Counted from the first letter of the stretch, positions 16,581-25,239 are shown. The stretch is 32,286 bases of DNA from Chitinophagaceae bacterium UBA7600 (GCA_002478885.1 DLKC01000064.1:1-32286), one strand, 5' to 3'. The notes: a model not told the origin generated them from the letters alone. Program-made: numbers and translations.

Positions 16581-17927
16581 TTATTCGGCGAGCAACTTGC
16601 TGACTGCGTTATGGTAAGCTGTGAAATTAAATTCGCCGACTATTTTGTTCATATTAGCACTAATATGATCGTTGGAAAGATTGCCGATACTTCCTTCGTG
16701 TGTGTGTTGCACTTCGGCAGAGTAGCTGTAATTACCATTTTCAATGCCAAGGCCGACCTGTTTATATGCATCCCGGAATGGTGTTCCCTGCAGTACCAGT
16801 TTATTTACCTCTTCGACGCTGAAAATATATTTATACTTCTCGTCAGTAAGAATTTGCTCTTTCACTTCAATATTGCTGAGCATGAGTGTGGCCATACGGA
16901 TACAATCGCGCAATGTTTCGAATGCGGGGAACATGTGCTCTTTAAGTAACTGCAGGTCGCGGTGATAGCCTGACGGAAGATTTGTGGTCATCATCATGAT
17001 CTCGTTAGGCAGTGCTTTTATGCGGTTGCAATGCGAACGGATGAGTTCGAATACATCGGGGTTTTTTTTGTGCGGCATAATGCTGCTGCCCGTTGTAAGC
17101 TCTGGCGGAAAACTGATAAAGCTAAAATTCTGGTTGAGATAGAGGCAGGCATCCATGCTTAGTCTGGCAAGCGTATCGGCCACATTTGATAATGCGGAAG
17201 CTACTATGCGTTCTGCCTTGCCACGGCCCATTTGTGCATACACTACATTGTAATTAAGGTCTGCAAAGCCGAGCAATTGTGTTGTCAATGTTCTGTTGAC
17301 AGGAAACGAAGATCCATAGCCTGCGGCAGATCCCAAAGGATTTTTGTTGACTACATCGTAGGCGGCTTTTAAGACGATGGTATCATCGACGAGACTTTCT
17401 GCATACGCACCAAACCACAAGCCGAAGGACGATGGCATTGCGAGTTGCAGGTGCGTATAGCCAGGCAGCAAGTGGGTTTTATACTTTTCGCTTTGCGTGA
17501 TCAGCAGTTCGAAGAAGGCCTGAATGGACTGTACTGTTTTCTCCAGTTCGCTTCTCAGAAATAATTTGATGTCAACCAGCACCTGGTCGTTCCGGCTGCG
17601 TGCAGAGTGGATCTTTTTTCCAACGTCGCCAAGTTTTTCCGTTAATAAGAACTCGACCTGCGAGTGAACGTCTTCGATGTTATCGTGTATGGTAAAAGCC
17701 TCCTCTCCTGAAGCGATGAGTGTTGTTTTATAAATTTCCCGGAGTTCTTTGGTAAGCAGCGCAACTTCTTCGCCGGTGAGCAGGCCGACAGTCGCCAGCA
17801 TTTTCGCATGGGCAATATTGCCCAACACATCAAAAGGAGCGAGCAGCAGATCAAATTCGCGGTCTTTGCCAACGGTGAATTGTTCCACTTCTTTTAACGA
17901 TGCTGTATTTTTTGCCCACAACTTCAT
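16581..17927 (-). CDS. argH: Argininosuccinate lyase
   Basis: 448 aa, near the family's usual ~460. It cleaves argininosuccinate to arginine and fumarate, the last step of arginine synthesis. The fumarase/aspartase superfamily signature GSSIMPHKKNPD is near residues 280-292 and holds the mobile catalytic loop. HSARSRNDQV and GYTHLQLAMP supply the other active-site segments contributed by neighbouring subunits of the tetramer. It is the last gene of the arginine operon, with 91 bp after argE that contain repeat copy F. A broken second copy of its 3' end lies at 12553-12892. Confidence 0.96.
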   Translation of the reverse strand: MKLWAKNTASLKEVEQFTVGKDREFDLLLAPFDVLGNIAHAKMLATVGLLTGEEVALLTKELREIYKTTLIASGEEAFTIHDNIEDVHSQVEFLLTEKLGDVGKKIHSARSRNDQVLVDIKLFLRSELEKTVQSIQAFFELLITQSEKYKTHLLPGYTHLQLAMPSSFGLWFGAYAESLVDDTIVLKAAYDVVNKNPLGSAAGYGSSFPVNRTLTTQLLGFADLNYNVVYAQMGRGKAERIVASALSNVADTLARLSMDACLYLNQNFSFISFPPELTTGSSIMPHKKNPDVFELIRSHCNRIKALPNEIMMMTTNLPSGYHRDLQLLKEHMFPAFETLRDCIRMATLMLSNIEVKEQILTDEKYKYIFSVEEVNKLVLQGTPFRDAYKQVGLGIENGNYSYSAEVQHTHEGSIGNLSNDHISANMNKIVGEFNFTAYHNAVSKLLAE

Positions 17928-17959
17928 AATTGATATTTTTTGCTAAGTTGAACGATACA

Positions 17960-18012
17960 GTACAAGAGTGCGACGCAACAGGAGCCTGATAGTTATTCTT
18001 AATGCCCGGCTC
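17960..18012 (-). repeat. Intergenic repeat, copy F (sense, between argE and argH)
   Basis: The core matches the consensus GTTGCGTCGCACTCTTGTAC exactly in the minus sense (17960-17979). The head GAGCCGGGCAT (18002-18012) begins 6 bp after the argE stop. No inverted partner fits in the remaining 32 bp before argH. Confidence 0.8.
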
Positions 18013-18018
18013 AAAATG

Positions 18019-19083
18019 CTATAATAAGAAATTGTTGAGCAATTTTATATATAGGCCAATTCCCTCCCTTATTTCCTCCACAAAAATAAACTCATCGGCG
18101 GAATGGCTTCGTGCGCTATCGCCCGGGCCCATTTTTAATGCGGGAAAGGGCATTAATGCTTTATCGCTCGTGGTGGGCGAACCGTAATAAGTTCTCCCTA
18201 TGGTTAATCCCGCTCTTACGAGTGGATGATCTGTTGCAATGGACGTTGATCTTAACCTTGTACTTCTTGGTTTTATTTCACACTCAACATTTGACCTGAT
18301 GATATTCAGCACCTCTTCGAAGCTGTATAATTCGTTTACGCGTATGTCAACGGTAAAGGCACATTGGGAAGGTACAACATTATGCTGCGAACCTGAGTTG
18401 ATGATGGTCACCGTCATCTTCATCGGGCCGAGCAGGCCGGATACCTTATCAAACTTATATGTCCTGAACCATTCGATATCTTTTAGCGCTTTGTAAATGG
18501 CATTGTCACCTTCTTCCCTTGCGGCATGGCCTGCTTTTCCAAAAGCAATACAGTCAATCACCAGCAACCCTTTTTCTGCGACCGCCATGTTCATTAATGT
18601 TGGTTCGCCTACAATTCCAGCATCTACCCGGGGCAGTTGAGACAACAATGCTTCGATGCCATTTGAGCCTGATATTTCTTCTTCGGCCGTTGCGGCAAGA
18701 ACTACATTAAAAGGAAGATTTTCCTTATCGTAAAAATGAATAAATGTGGCAACCAGCGAAACGAGGCAACCACCGGCATCGTTGCTGCCGAGGCCAAATA
18801 GTTTTCCTTCTTTTTCAATGGGTGAAAACGGGTCGCATGTGTAAGCCTTGTTGGGCCTTACTGTATCATGATGGGAGTTGAGCAAAATGGTTGGTTTTGT
18901 TTGATCGAACCACCTGTTCACGGCCCATACATTATTCAGGAACCTGTTTGTTGTAACGCCTGCAGACTGGAGAAAGGATTCAATAATAGCTGCTGTGTTC
19001 TCCTCTTCTTTTGAAAAAGATGGTGTGGCGATCAGTTGTTTGAGCAGGTTTAAAGAATCGATATATAATTTGTCGGTCTGCAT
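18019..19083 (-). CDS. argE: M20 deacylase of the arginine pathway (acyl-citrulline)
   Basis: 354 aa, M20 zinc metallopeptidase family. His71 and Asp73 are in SHHDTV, the bridging Asp102 in GSNDAGG, Glu134-136 in ATAEEEISG, a further Glu in GEP, and the last His in SHSADEF. Between them is the dimerisation (lid) domain. The family includes acetylornithine deacetylase and succinyl-diaminopimelate desuccinylase. In this operon the carbamoyltransferase acts on acyl-ornithine, so the natural substrate should be N-acetyl- or N-succinyl-citrulline, releasing citrulline for ArgG. Its start codon overlaps the argB stop (TAATG), implying translational coupling. Confidence 0.88.
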   Translation of the reverse strand: MQTDKLYIDSLNLLKQLIATPSFSKEEENTAAIIESFLQSAGVTTNRFLNNVWAVNRWFDQTKPTILLNSHHDTVRPNKAYTCDPFSPIEKEGKLFGLGSNDAGGCLVSLVATFIHFYDKENLPFNVVLAATAEEEISGSNGIEALLSQLPRVDAGIVGEPTLMNMAVAEKGLLVIDCIAFGKAGHAAREEGDNAIYKALKDIEWFRTYKFDKVSGLLGPMKMTVTIINSGSQHNVVPSQCAFTVDIRVNELYSFEEVLNIIRSNVECEIKPRSTRLRSTSIATDHPLVRAGLTIGRTYYGSPTTSDKALMPFPALKMGPGDSARSHSADEFIFVEEIREGIGLYIKLLNNFLL

Positions 19084-19877
19084 TATTGTTTTATGAGTGT
19101 TCCGCTGGTGTTTGCTGTTGTATTTTGAAGCAGGTCTTTCGCATCGCCGATCAATACTTCGTGTACACCGGCATCTATTGCTGCAAAAGCGTTATCGATC
19201 TTGGGCAAAATGCCGGCAAATAATTTCTTTTCAGCGAGCAATTGACTGTATTTTTCTTTTGTGATTAGATTGATCACGGAGTTTTCATCGTCCACGTTTT
19301 CAAGCACCCCTTTCTTTTCGAAACAGTAAATGAGCCTAACATCGTATGCCTGGGATAACGCGACAGCAACAGCTGCTGCGATGGTATCGGCATTGGTGTT
19401 GAGTATATGCCCATTACCGTCGTGGGTAAGTGGAGCCAGTACAGGAACCAGGTTATTTTCGAGCAGTATTGAGAAAGCAGCCTTTTCAATATCATTGGTC
19501 TTCACATCGCCGACCCAGCCGTAATCAATGTCTTTTACCGGGCGTTTTGTGGCAGGGATAAGATTGGCATCTGCACCCGTAAGGCCGATAGCATTGCATT
19601 GTAGCGACTGTAGTTGCGCAACAATTTTTTTATTCAGCAGCCCGCCGTAAACCATGGTAACAATATCTATCGTATCATCGTCTGTAATCCTGCGGCCATT
19701 GATATATTTTGATTCAACGCCAAGCTTATCAGCAATCTTCGTTGCTATTTTTCCACCGCCGTGAATCAGTATTTTCTTCCCTTGCACTAAGGCGAAAGCC
19801 TGGAGAAACGATGAAAGGTTTGCTTCATCATCAACAACATTGCCGCCAATCTTTATAACGTAGAAGCGATCTTTCAT
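19083..19877 (-). CDS. argB: N-acetyl (or N-succinyl) glutamate kinase
   Basis: 264 aa, amino acid kinase family. It phosphorylates the gamma-carboxyl of acylated glutamate. Visible motifs are VIKIGGNVVDD and ILIHGGGK at the N-terminus (phosphate binding), NGRRITDDDT for the acyl-glutamate site, and ILNTNADTIAAAVA followed by a nucleotide-binding C-terminal half. It lacks the N-terminal helix of arginine-inhibited hexameric kinases, so feedback by arginine is not expected from sequence. It starts 7 bp after the argF' stop. If the carbamoyltransferase is succinyl-specific, this kinase should use N-succinylglutamate. Confidence 0.93.
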   Translation of the reverse strand: MKDRFYVIKIGGNVVDDEANLSSFLQAFALVQGKKILIHGGGKIATKIADKLGVESKYINGRRITDDDTIDIVTMVYGGLLNKKIVAQLQSLQCNAIGLTGADANLIPATKRPVKDIDYGWVGDVKTNDIEKAAFSILLENNLVPVLAPLTHDGNGHILNTNADTIAAAVAVALSQAYDVRLIYCFEKKGVLENVDDENSVINLITKEKYSQLLAEKKLFAGILPKIDNAFAAIDAGVHEVLIGDAKDLLQNTTANTSGTLIKQ

Positions 19878-19884
19878 TACAGCA

Positions 19885-20862
19885 TTATTTAGCGGTTCCG
19901 GTTTGAGCGTTCAATAATTCACTTATCACCGCCTGTGCTGCCCACACCCTGTTACCGGCCTGTTGTGTAACAATGCTGTGATCACTGTCAAGTACTTCAT
20001 CGCTCAGCTCTACATTTCTTCTTACCGGCAGGCAATGCATTACTTTGGCATTGTTGGTCGCCTTCAATTTATCCAGTGTGAGCATCCAGGCAGGATCATT
20101 TTCATAGATCTTGCCATAGTCGTTATAGGTACTCCAGTTTTTCACGTAAACAAAGTCGGCATCTTTCAATGCTTCCTCCTGGTTGTGTGTAATGGTTGCG
20201 CCTTTGCTGAAGTCGTCACACAGGTCGTAATCTTCCGGATGTGTGATCACAAAATCTGCTTCGCCCCAGGCATTGATCCATTGCGCGAAACTGTTGGCCA
20301 CGCATTGCGGCAGTGGTTTTACATGCGGTGCCCATGTTAAAACGATCTTTGGCTTTTTACCATCGGCTTTTAATTTCAGGCTTTCCGTAATGGTAACAAT
20401 ATCCGTGAGCGATTGCAAGGGATGCAATGTTGCGCTTTCGAGGCTAATGACCGGAACGCCGCAATATTTTATAAACTGCGAAATGTATAATTCACTGTAG
20501 TCATCATCGCGGTTTTTAAGCGAGGGGAAAGTCCTGATGCAAAGGATATCGAAATAACTGCCGAGCACCGGCGCCGCGTCTTTAATATGTTCAACCGTGT
20601 TGCCGCTCATGATGGCACCCTCTTCAAATTCAAGCGCCCAACCTTCTTTGTCAACGTTAAACACAACGGCTTCCATGCCAAGGTTTGATGCTGCCACCTG
20701 CGTGCTCAGGCGTGTGCGCAGGCTTGGGTTCAGGAACAATAAGCCGATGCGTTTACCGGCACCGAGGGCGGTGTCTTTAAAAGGGTTTGCTTTATACATC
20801 AATGCTTTTTCAACAAGCGCATTAATGTCGGTTACATCATGAACGGAAATAAATTTTTTCAT
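19885..20862 (-). CDS. argF': N-acyl-L-ornithine carbamoyltransferase (succinyl type likely)
   Basis: 325 aa. It transfers the carbamoyl group from carbamoyl phosphate to an N-acylated ornithine. The carbamoyl phosphate loop reads NPSLRTRLSTQ (45-55) rather than the STRTR of ordinary ornithine carbamoyltransferase. HPLQSLTD and HCLPVRRN are further signatures, the latter of the acyl-ornithine subfamily. The specificity loop reads MSGNTVEH with Val90. In Xanthomonas the equivalent residue is Glu92 (acetyl) and in Bacteroides fragilis Pro90 (succinyl); published swaps including E92V gave succinyl activity. N-succinylornithine is therefore the more likely substrate. It lies 229 bp downstream of argD, across the repeat pair G/H. 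Confidence 0.93.
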   Translation of the reverse strand: MKKFISVHDVTDINALVEKALMYKANPFKDTALGAGKRIGLLFLNPSLRTRLSTQVAASNLGMEAVVFNVDKEGWALEFEEGAIMSGNTVEHIKDAAPVLGSYFDILCIRTFPSLKNRDDDYSELYISQFIKYCGVPVISLESATLHPLQSLTDIVTITESLKLKADGKKPKIVLTWAPHVKPLPQCVANSFAQWINAWGEADFVITHPEDYDLCDDFSKGATITHNQEEALKDADFVYVKNWSTYNDYGKIYENDPAWMLTLDKLKATNNAKVMHCLPVRRNVELSDEVLDSDHSIVTQQAGNRVWAAQAVISELLNAQTGTAK

Positions 20863-20922
20863 AAGCCCATTCCCCGGAGGAACTATTTTTTTACTGAACT
20901 GTATTGCTATTATTGAGCTTTG

Positions 20923-20942
20923 GTTGTGTCACTCACTTGTGC
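20923..20942 (+). repeat. Intergenic repeat, diverged copy G (partner of H)
   Basis: GTTGTGTCACTCACTTGTGC is the diverged subtype, like copy E. It faces copy H at 21033-21052, with about 90 bp between them that includes a CAGACGTGAATCGTGAGACG tract. It lies 60 bp upstream of argF' and is antisense to the operon. Confidence 0.65.
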
Positions 20943-21032
20943 TTTTGGAACTACATTCGTCAGACGTGAATCGTGAGACGGGAGCTCTCTTATTTATTGA
21001 AAACGTTTTACTTTGATGCATTGTATTATGCA

Positions 21033-21084
21033 GTACAAGCGTGCGACGCAACAGGTGACCCCATGAAAAACAAAAGCCGGGCTC
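21033..21084 (-). repeat. Intergenic repeat, copy H (sense, after argD)
   Basis: The minus-sense core GTTGCGTCGCACGCTTGTAC is at 21033-21052 and the head GAGCCCGGC at 21076-21084, 7 bp after the argD stop. Confidence 0.8.
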
Positions 21085-21091
21085 CAAAAAA

Positions 21092-22273
21092 TTATGCATT
21101 CTCTATTTCCACTTCTTCTGCCCTGGTTTCAACAGGTTTTAATTCTGCGATGGCTTCTTTTAATGTATCGAGAAATTCATCAACCTGTTTTCTTGTAATG
21201 CTGAGTGACGGCAACAAACGAATCACATTTGGCTTTGCTTCGCCGGTGAAAATGAAGAAATCCGTGAGCAGTTTTTTACGCAGGTCTTTTATTTCTTCCG
21301 GGACATCGAAACCGATCATCATACCGCGGCCACGAACATTTTCTATGCCGTCGATAGCCTTAAGCCGGTTGAGTAAATATTGTCCGCGTTGTTTCGCAAC
21401 GTCGATCAGCTTTTCTTCTTCTATCACTTCCAGTACAGCCAATGCCGCTGCACAAGCCAGGTGATTGCCGCCAAATGTTGTACCGAGCATGCCATGCTTT
21501 GGTTTTATATGCGGTGCAATGAGCAGCCCACCAACCGGAAAGCCGTTGCCCATACCCTTTGCCATGGTGTAGATGTCTGCATGTACGCCGGCATAATCAT
21601 GCGAGAAGAACATGCCACTGCGGCCATAACCACATTGCACGCTGTCTGCGATATACAACGCGCCGTGCTGGTCGCAAAGACGACGGATCAACTGCAGAAA
21701 ACTTTCGTTTGCAATGTTTATTCCGCCGACGCCTTGTATGCCTTCAACAATTACGACTGCGACCTCTTTGCCCTGGGTTTGAAAGTAGGTTTTTAATGCG
21801 GCTTCGTCATTGAAAGGAAGAAAATCGACATTGCCTGTTTCATTAACAGGTGCTATAATCTTCGGGTTGTCTGTTGCCGCAACAGCGAGTGAAGTTCTTC
21901 CATGGAAGGCCTTTGAAAAGGCAATGATCTTTTTTTTGCCGGTGTGAAAAGATGCAAGTTTTAACGCATTCTCATTTGCCTCGGCACCGCTGTTTACGAG
22001 AAAAAGCTGGTAATCTTCCTTGCCACTTATTTTGCCCAATTTGTCAGCCAATTCCTGTTGAATGGGAATTTGGACAGAGTTAGAATAGAAAGCAATTTTG
22101 TTTAGCTGCTCTTCAATTCTTTTTACCCAATGCGGATGCGTATGCCCAATGCTTATTACCGCATGCCCGCCATACATGTCGAGATACTGGACACCATTCT
22201 CATCCCACACGTATGAGCCTTGAGCTTTTGTAATCTTAATGTCGTTGAGTGGATAAACGTCGAATAAAGTCAT
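21092..22273 (-). CDS. argD: N-acyl-ornithine aminotransferase
   Basis: 393 aa from the ATG at 22273 (MTLFDVYPLNDI), which matches the usual family start; a longer frame to 22312 adds 13 unlike residues. It is a class III PLP-dependent aminotransferase converting N-acyl-glutamate semialdehyde to N-acyl-ornithine with glutamate as donor. NSGAEANENALKLA binds the cofactor phosphate, AFHGRT follows, DSVQCGYGRSG carries the Asp that contacts the pyridine nitrogen, and the Schiff-base Lys is in MAKGMGNGFPVGG. It is the fifth gene of the operon, 192 bp after argC and followed by repeat H. Confidence 0.95.
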   Translation of the reverse strand: MTLFDVYPLNDIKITKAQGSYVWDENGVQYLDMYGGHAVISIGHTHPHWVKRIEEQLNKIAFYSNSVQIPIQQELADKLGKISGKEDYQLFLVNSGAEANENALKLASFHTGKKKIIAFSKAFHGRTSLAVAATDNPKIIAPVNETGNVDFLPFNDEAALKTYFQTQGKEVAVVIVEGIQGVGGINIANESFLQLIRRLCDQHGALYIADSVQCGYGRSGMFFSHDYAGVHADIYTMAKGMGNGFPVGGLLIAPHIKPKHGMLGTTFGGNHLACAAALAVLEVIEEEKLIDVAKQRGQYLLNRLKAIDGIENVRGRGMMIGFDVPEEIKDLRKKLLTDFFIFTGEAKPNVIRLLPSLSITRKQVDEFLDTLKEAIAELKPVETRAEEVEIENA

Positions 22274-22465
22274 AAGTTTTAAGTTGTGTATTAGAAGTAA
22301 TAAGTTATGCATGCACTTTAAGTGCTACCTGTTTCCTTTTACTTCATTTATAATATTGAATAATGTCTTGTATATATTTTCGTTTGGACATTTTACATCC
22401 TTTTGCAAAATCAGCACGGGGAACGCCGTTCTGTTGTATCCATTTATTACGCTATCATGGGCTCT

Positions 22466-23446
22466 TTAAAACATCGGCGCCTTCAACCGCAGCCCTGCTG
22501 TTTCATCCAAACCGAACATAATGTTCATATTTTGAACTGCTTGTCCGGATGCGCCTTTTAAAAGGTTGTCGATCGCTGAATGCAGCACCAGTTTGGTTCC
22601 CACTTTTTCCAATTGTATCACACATTTGTTGGTGTTAACCACCTGTTTCAAAAAGATTGCGTCATCACTCACAATCGTGAAATGATGACCGTCGTAATAT
22701 TCTTTATATAACGCTTTCAGCTCGTCTAACGGCTTTTCACAGTGTAATGTTGAGCTGATGAATATGCCCCTTGTAAAATCTCCGCGCCAGGGCACAAAAC
22801 TCAGGTCAATATTCCCGTTTGGCTGCAATTGCAACAGTGATTCGCCAATTTCTCCGAGGTGTTGGTGCGTTAATGTTTTATACGCCTGGACATTGTTTGC
22901 GCGCCAGCTGAAATGTGATGTCGCGGCGAGGCCTTGCCCCGCACCTGTTGAGCCCGTGATACCCGTTGTATAAACATCGTTTAACAGACCCGAATGGGCC
23001 AAAGGTAACAGACCGAGTTGTATAGCGGTTGCAAAACAGCCAGGGTTGGCAATATTTTGTGCTGACTGAATTTTCTCTTTATTTAATTCGGGGAGACCGT
23101 AAATAAAACTGCGTGTTGCGAGCTTTGAGCTGTGAGACAAACGGAAATCGTTGGAAAGGTCAATGATTTTTATGTGTGAAGGAATATCGTTGGCCATTAA
23201 AAATTTCTTTGCCTCCCCGTGGCCGGTACATAAAAACAAGACATCGATATTGTGGCTGAGATCGCTGGTGAATACAATAGCCGTTTCACCGATAAGATCC
23301 TGGTGTACTTTGTACAGCGGGTTGCCTGCATTGCTGTTGCTGTGCACGAAACTTAATTCGGCATTTGGATGGTTCAGGAGCAGCCTGATCAGTTCGCCGC
23401 CGGTATAACCTGCGCCGCCAACGATTCCTGTTTTTATCTTTTTCAT
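22466..23446 (-). CDS. argC: N-acyl-gamma-glutamyl-phosphate reductase
   Basis: 326 aa from the ATG at 23446 (MKKIKTGIVGGAGYTGGEL). This start is preferred because the upstream cupin gene stops one base before it (TAA-C-ATG); an upstream in-frame ATG would overlap the cupin gene and add unrelated residues. The Rossmann motif GGAGYTGGE binds NADP(H). The catalytic Cys is in NPGCFATA. The C-terminal half has HQHLGEIGE and VPWRGDFTRGI. It reduces acyl-glutamyl phosphate to the semialdehyde. The 192-bp gap to argD holds a short palindrome (22313-22325). Confidence 0.94.
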   Translation of the reverse strand: MKKIKTGIVGGAGYTGGELIRLLLNHPNAELSFVHSNSNAGNPLYKVHQDLIGETAIVFTSDLSHNIDVLFLCTGHGEAKKFLMANDIPSHIKIIDLSNDFRLSHSSKLATRSFIYGLPELNKEKIQSAQNIANPGCFATAIQLGLLPLAHSGLLNDVYTTGITGSTGAGQGLAATSHFSWRANNVQAYKTLTHQHLGEIGESLLQLQPNGNIDLSFVPWRGDFTRGIFISSTLHCEKPLDELKALYKEYYDGHHFTIVSDDAIFLKQVVNTNKCVIQLEKVGTKLVLHSAIDNLLKGASGQAVQNMNIMFGLDETAGLRLKAPMF

Positions 23447-23447
23447 G

Positions 23448-23798
23448 TTACGCACAATTGAACCTGTCATTATTTGTGGAAGGCTGGGAACTTAAAATGA
23501 ATTCAATGTCCCCTGTTGTGTTATTGATGATGCGGTGCTTAATTCCCTCCGCGATGTGAAGGCCCTGGCCAGACTCAACTTCCACGATTTCGTTTTCAAC
23601 TTCAAAGGTGGCAATTCCCTCCAGTATAAAAAAGAACTGCCGGGCCTTTTCATGATAATGTAAAGCTTCCGCTGTACCGGCGGGCATCTGTTCCTGTTTT
23701 ACGGAAAGCGTATGGGTATCAACCAAAACCCATCCGTCGCAGCCATTGCCCCACTGATAATGATGCAAGGCATTTTGTTTACTTACTATCTGCATCAT
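23448..23798 (-). CDS. Small cupin-domain protein inside the arginine operon
   Basis: 116 aa with a single cupin barrel. Motif 1 is present as AEALHYHEKARQFFFILEG, with HxH but Gln in place of the usual metal-ligand Glu. Motif 2 is GQGLHIAEGIKHRIIN, with the conserved His. It is probably a small metal-binding or ligand-binding protein; no reaction can be assigned. The start overlaps the 3' end of argG by about 20 nt and the stop is one base before the argC ATG, so it is translated as a tight part of the operon. That position suggests a role in arginine metabolism or its regulation, which is inference. Confidence 0.85.
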   Translation of the reverse strand: MMQIVSKQNALHHYQWGNGCDGWVLVDTHTLSVKQEQMPAGTAEALHYHEKARQFFFILEGIATFEVENEIVEVESGQGLHIAEGIKHRIINNTTGDIEFILSSQPSTNNDRFNCA

Positions 23799-24978
23799 TC
23801 TTTACCTGGAAATACATGGAGGTTTGGTTACCGAATATTTTACTGAAGCCACGAACATCGTCTCCCGTCCAGCCCGTGTTCATTTCGCCGTATTTGCCGA
23901 ATTTGCTGCTCATCAGGTCGTAGTTGCTTTCAATACCTATCACCTGGAAGCGGTATGGTTGTAACTGTACAAAAACATCGCCTGTTACATTCTGCTGCGC
24001 GCTTTGCAAAAAAGCTTCCATATCCCGCATCACCGGATCGAGAATTTGTCCTTCGTGTAGCCAGTTGCCATAGAAGTTGGCGATATTATCTTTCCAGCTC
24101 AATTGCCATTTGGTCAACACGTGTTTCTCCAAAGCATGATGCGCTTTCAGTATAACCATTGGCGCCGCTGCTTCAAAACCAACGCGCCCTTTAATGCCGA
24201 TGATGGTATCGCCTACATGAATATCGCGGCCGATTCCGTAGGGGCCAGCCAGTGTTTGCAAATACTGTATGGCTTCGGAGGGATGCGAAAATGAATTATC
24301 GTTAACGGCAACCAGTTCGCCTTTTTCAAAATGCAGTTTTACTTCTTCGCTTTCGTGTTTGGTTACCTGTGTAGGCCATGCAGATTCCGGCAACAATCCT
24401 TTTGAGTTAAGCGTTTCCCTACCACCGACACTGGTGCCCCACAAACCCTTATTGATGGAATATGCCGCTTTTTCGAAGTTCATCTCCACGCCTTTTTCTT
24501 TCAGGTAAGCGATCTCCGCTTCGCGGCTTAATTTAAGATCGCGGATGGGGGTAATGATCTCCGCGTTTGGGATCATAATGTGAAAAACCATATCGAACCG
24601 CACCTGGTCGTTGCCTGCTCCTGTGCTTCCGTGTGCTACCGCATCTGCGTTTAATGCTTTAACGTGGTCTGCAATATGCAGGGCCTGTACAAGCCGTTCT
24701 GCACTTACGCTTAACGGGTAAGTGTTGTTCTTTAGGGAATTGCCAAAAACGAGGTATTTAATAATGCGGTCGTAGTAGCCTTTTACCGCATCAACAGTAG
24801 TGTGCGTTTTTACGCCCAACTTATAGGCGTGTTCTTCAATCTTTTTAAGTTCTGCTTCATCGAAGCCACCTGTGTTTACAATCACGCTGTGTACTTCGCA
24901 GCCTTTTTCCAAGGTCAGGTATTTTACACAATAGGTTGTATCCAAACCGCCAGAAAAACCGAGTACTACCTTTTTCAT
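23779..24978 (-). CDS. argG: Argininosuccinate synthase
   Basis: 399 aa from the ATG at 24978 (MKKVVLGFSGGLDTTY), the family's usual length. The frame extends upstream to 25098 but those residues are unrelated. The N-type ATP pyrophosphatase loop FSGGLDTTY is at 8-16. STGAGNDQVRFD, GTSVGGRETLNS and the C-terminal helix region follow as in ArgG. It condenses citrulline and aspartate with ATP. It is the second gene of the operon, 261 bp after the GNAT gene, and overlaps the start of the cupin gene. Confidence 0.95.
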   Translation of the reverse strand: MKKVVLGFSGGLDTTYCVKYLTLEKGCEVHSVIVNTGGFDEAELKKIEEHAYKLGVKTHTTVDAVKGYYDRIIKYLVFGNSLKNNTYPLSVSAERLVQALHIADHVKALNADAVAHGSTGAGNDQVRFDMVFHIMIPNAEIITPIRDLKLSREAEIAYLKEKGVEMNFEKAAYSINKGLWGTSVGGRETLNSKGLLPESAWPTQVTKHESEEVKLHFEKGELVAVNDNSFSHPSEAIQYLQTLAGPYGIGRDIHVGDTIIGIKGRVGFEAAAPMVILKAHHALEKHVLTKWQLSWKDNIANFYGNWLHEGQILDPVMRDMEAFLQSAQQNVTGDVFVQLQPYRFQVIGIESNYDLMSSKFGKYGEMNTGWTGDDVRGFSKIFGNQTSMYFQVKNDADSK

Positions 24979-25173
24979 TGCTGATGTATGATTTTTATTG
25001 TCCCTGATTTTTTGTAACAAACTTTTTGTTCTTACCTCATCTGCTGTTGTGCTGCAGCGCCGGCTTATCGGGCATCGCTCGCTTTGGCGTTCCTGCAAGG
25101 AGGTACAGCATTGCCGCGTTAATAAACTTTGTTTTTCTTACTGCCTGCTGTACTGCTGCCTGTTGGCCCAAAA

Positions 25174-25225
25174 GTACAAGAGTGCGACGCAACGGGTGTA
25201 TAGTGACAGTGCTGCAGCCGGGCTC
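25174..25225 (-). repeat. Intergenic repeat, copy I (sense, after GNAT gene)
   Basis: The core matches the consensus exactly in the minus sense (25174-25193). The head GAGCCCGGCTGCAGCAC is at 25209-25225, 14 bp after the GNAT stop. No clear inverted partner was found before argG. Confidence 0.8.
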
Positions 25226-25239
25226 ATGACATATCTTTC

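Noticed and set aside
19602..19620. GCGACTGTAGTTGCG in argB, identical to part of the flank of repeat copy A
   Set aside because: It lies inside conserved argB coding sequence and lacks the CGCACTCTTGTAC half of the core, so chance similarity is the simplest reading.
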